Of a stretch of 44,532 nucleotides of DNA, positions 43,985-44,532 are shown one piece after another; positions within the stretch are counted from its first letter, which is position 1; each line of letters begins with the position of its first letter. The translations under genes and the position numbers were made by a program. The notes under the pieces were generated by a model. The model ran no database searches, had not been told where the DNA came from, and worked only from the letters and a program-made list of their open reading frames with translations. Source of the DNA: Byssochlamys sp. IMV 00236 (lineage: Eukaryota; Ascomycota; Eurotiomycetes; Eurotiales; Thermoascaceae); NCBI GenBank assembly GCA_001931875.2, contig MSJH02000258.1, positions 1 to 44,532 of the forward strand. Reading direction: 5' to 3'.

Positions 43985-44532
43985 CGAAAAAGATAGCATA
44001 TATGACTATTTTACTTGTTTCTCGTTGCCACCAGCTCATTAGTTTGTTGAATCAACCATCTTTTCTCTCTTTTTACATTATCCTTATATTCATATAATAT
44101 CATTACCTTTTAATGATTTTTTTTATTTTTTTTCTGCAAAAAATCCTTTGAAAATTGTATTAATTTGCCTTTTAATGACTCAATAGTTATACTTTTGCTT
44201 AGTTACAATATATTTATCAAACACTTGAGTTACCTTAAGGCACGAATTTGATAAAGATATTAAAAATAAGTACCATTTTGGGAGTAACCTTAGTGATAGT
44301 TTGAGTATATGAGTAAACATCACATTTGATTAAAAGCTCAGCTGGTAAATTTGTTAAAAGAATTTTTAAAAGAAACTAAAGAAAACGATCCTTTTTTTTA
44401 TGATTCGAGTTGAAATAGATGTCGTTTATTTCAAAAAAAAAAAGCTTGGGTTATTTATACTAGGTTGGTGTTGACAAATATACAATTGTAATAATAATAA
44501 TTTAAAATAATGATAAATGATAGTAAAAAAAA
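43985..44532. other. Right-edge AT-rich sequence
   Basis: No gene or RNA seen; continues the AT-rich region to the window end. Confidence 0.4.

Overview
The window reads as nuclear DNA of a filamentous fungus, most likely Mucoromycota (Mucorales-like). Evidence: AT-rich intergenic DNA, many short introns (about 45-85 nt) with CTRAY-like branch points, FKS-type 1,3-beta-glucan synthase, PAM17, GPI10 and other fungal housekeeping genes, and TE relics. All gene models were spliced by hand by matching reading frame and protein similarity; no search was run.

Layout: (a) 1-0.55 kb: 3' end of a Fanzor/TnpB-type RNA-guided nuclease gene cut by the left window edge, with a zinc ribbon completed by splicing and a hairpin-forming region just after the stop. 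(b) 0.7-6.5 kb: a coding relic, a Ser-rich unknown protein, PAM17 (mitochondrial import motor), an intron-containing tRNA-Ile(UAU) behind twin CACGTG boxes, and GPI10/PIG-B (GPI-anchor mannosyltransferase). (c) 6.8-18.5 kb: a very compact block: O-GlcNAc transferase, an LRR protein, six genes of unknown function (one a four-span membrane protein, one with many proline-directed phosphorylation sites), and TRP4. Gaps are as small as 25-80 bp and one convergent pair overlaps inside its coding ends. (d) 19.6-27.2 kb: FKS1 glucan synthase, a membrane-anchored paraoxonase-like protein, and a small lysine-rich protein. (e) 27.6-29.15 kb: a decayed Helitron abutting a 5'-truncated LINE with an A/CA tail. 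(f) 29.5-34.9 kb: UBC4/5-type E2, ribosomal protein S16 (uS9), an NMT1/THI5-like solute-binding-fold protein, and a bHLH-zipper transcription factor. (g) 35.3-44.5 kb: a roughly 2.1 kb decayed gene followed by over 6 kb of AT-rich DNA with no credible gene.

The housekeeping genes cover unrelated functions (protein import, GPI anchors, O-GlcNAc, tryptophan, cell wall, ubiquitin, translation), so no metabolic cluster is implied. The most notable items are the Fanzor terminus with its possible guide-RNA region, natural substitutions at both echinocandin hot-spot regions of FKS1, GC-AG introns and 14/24-nt micro-exons that automatic annotation tends to miss, and the extreme compaction at 11-18 kb.
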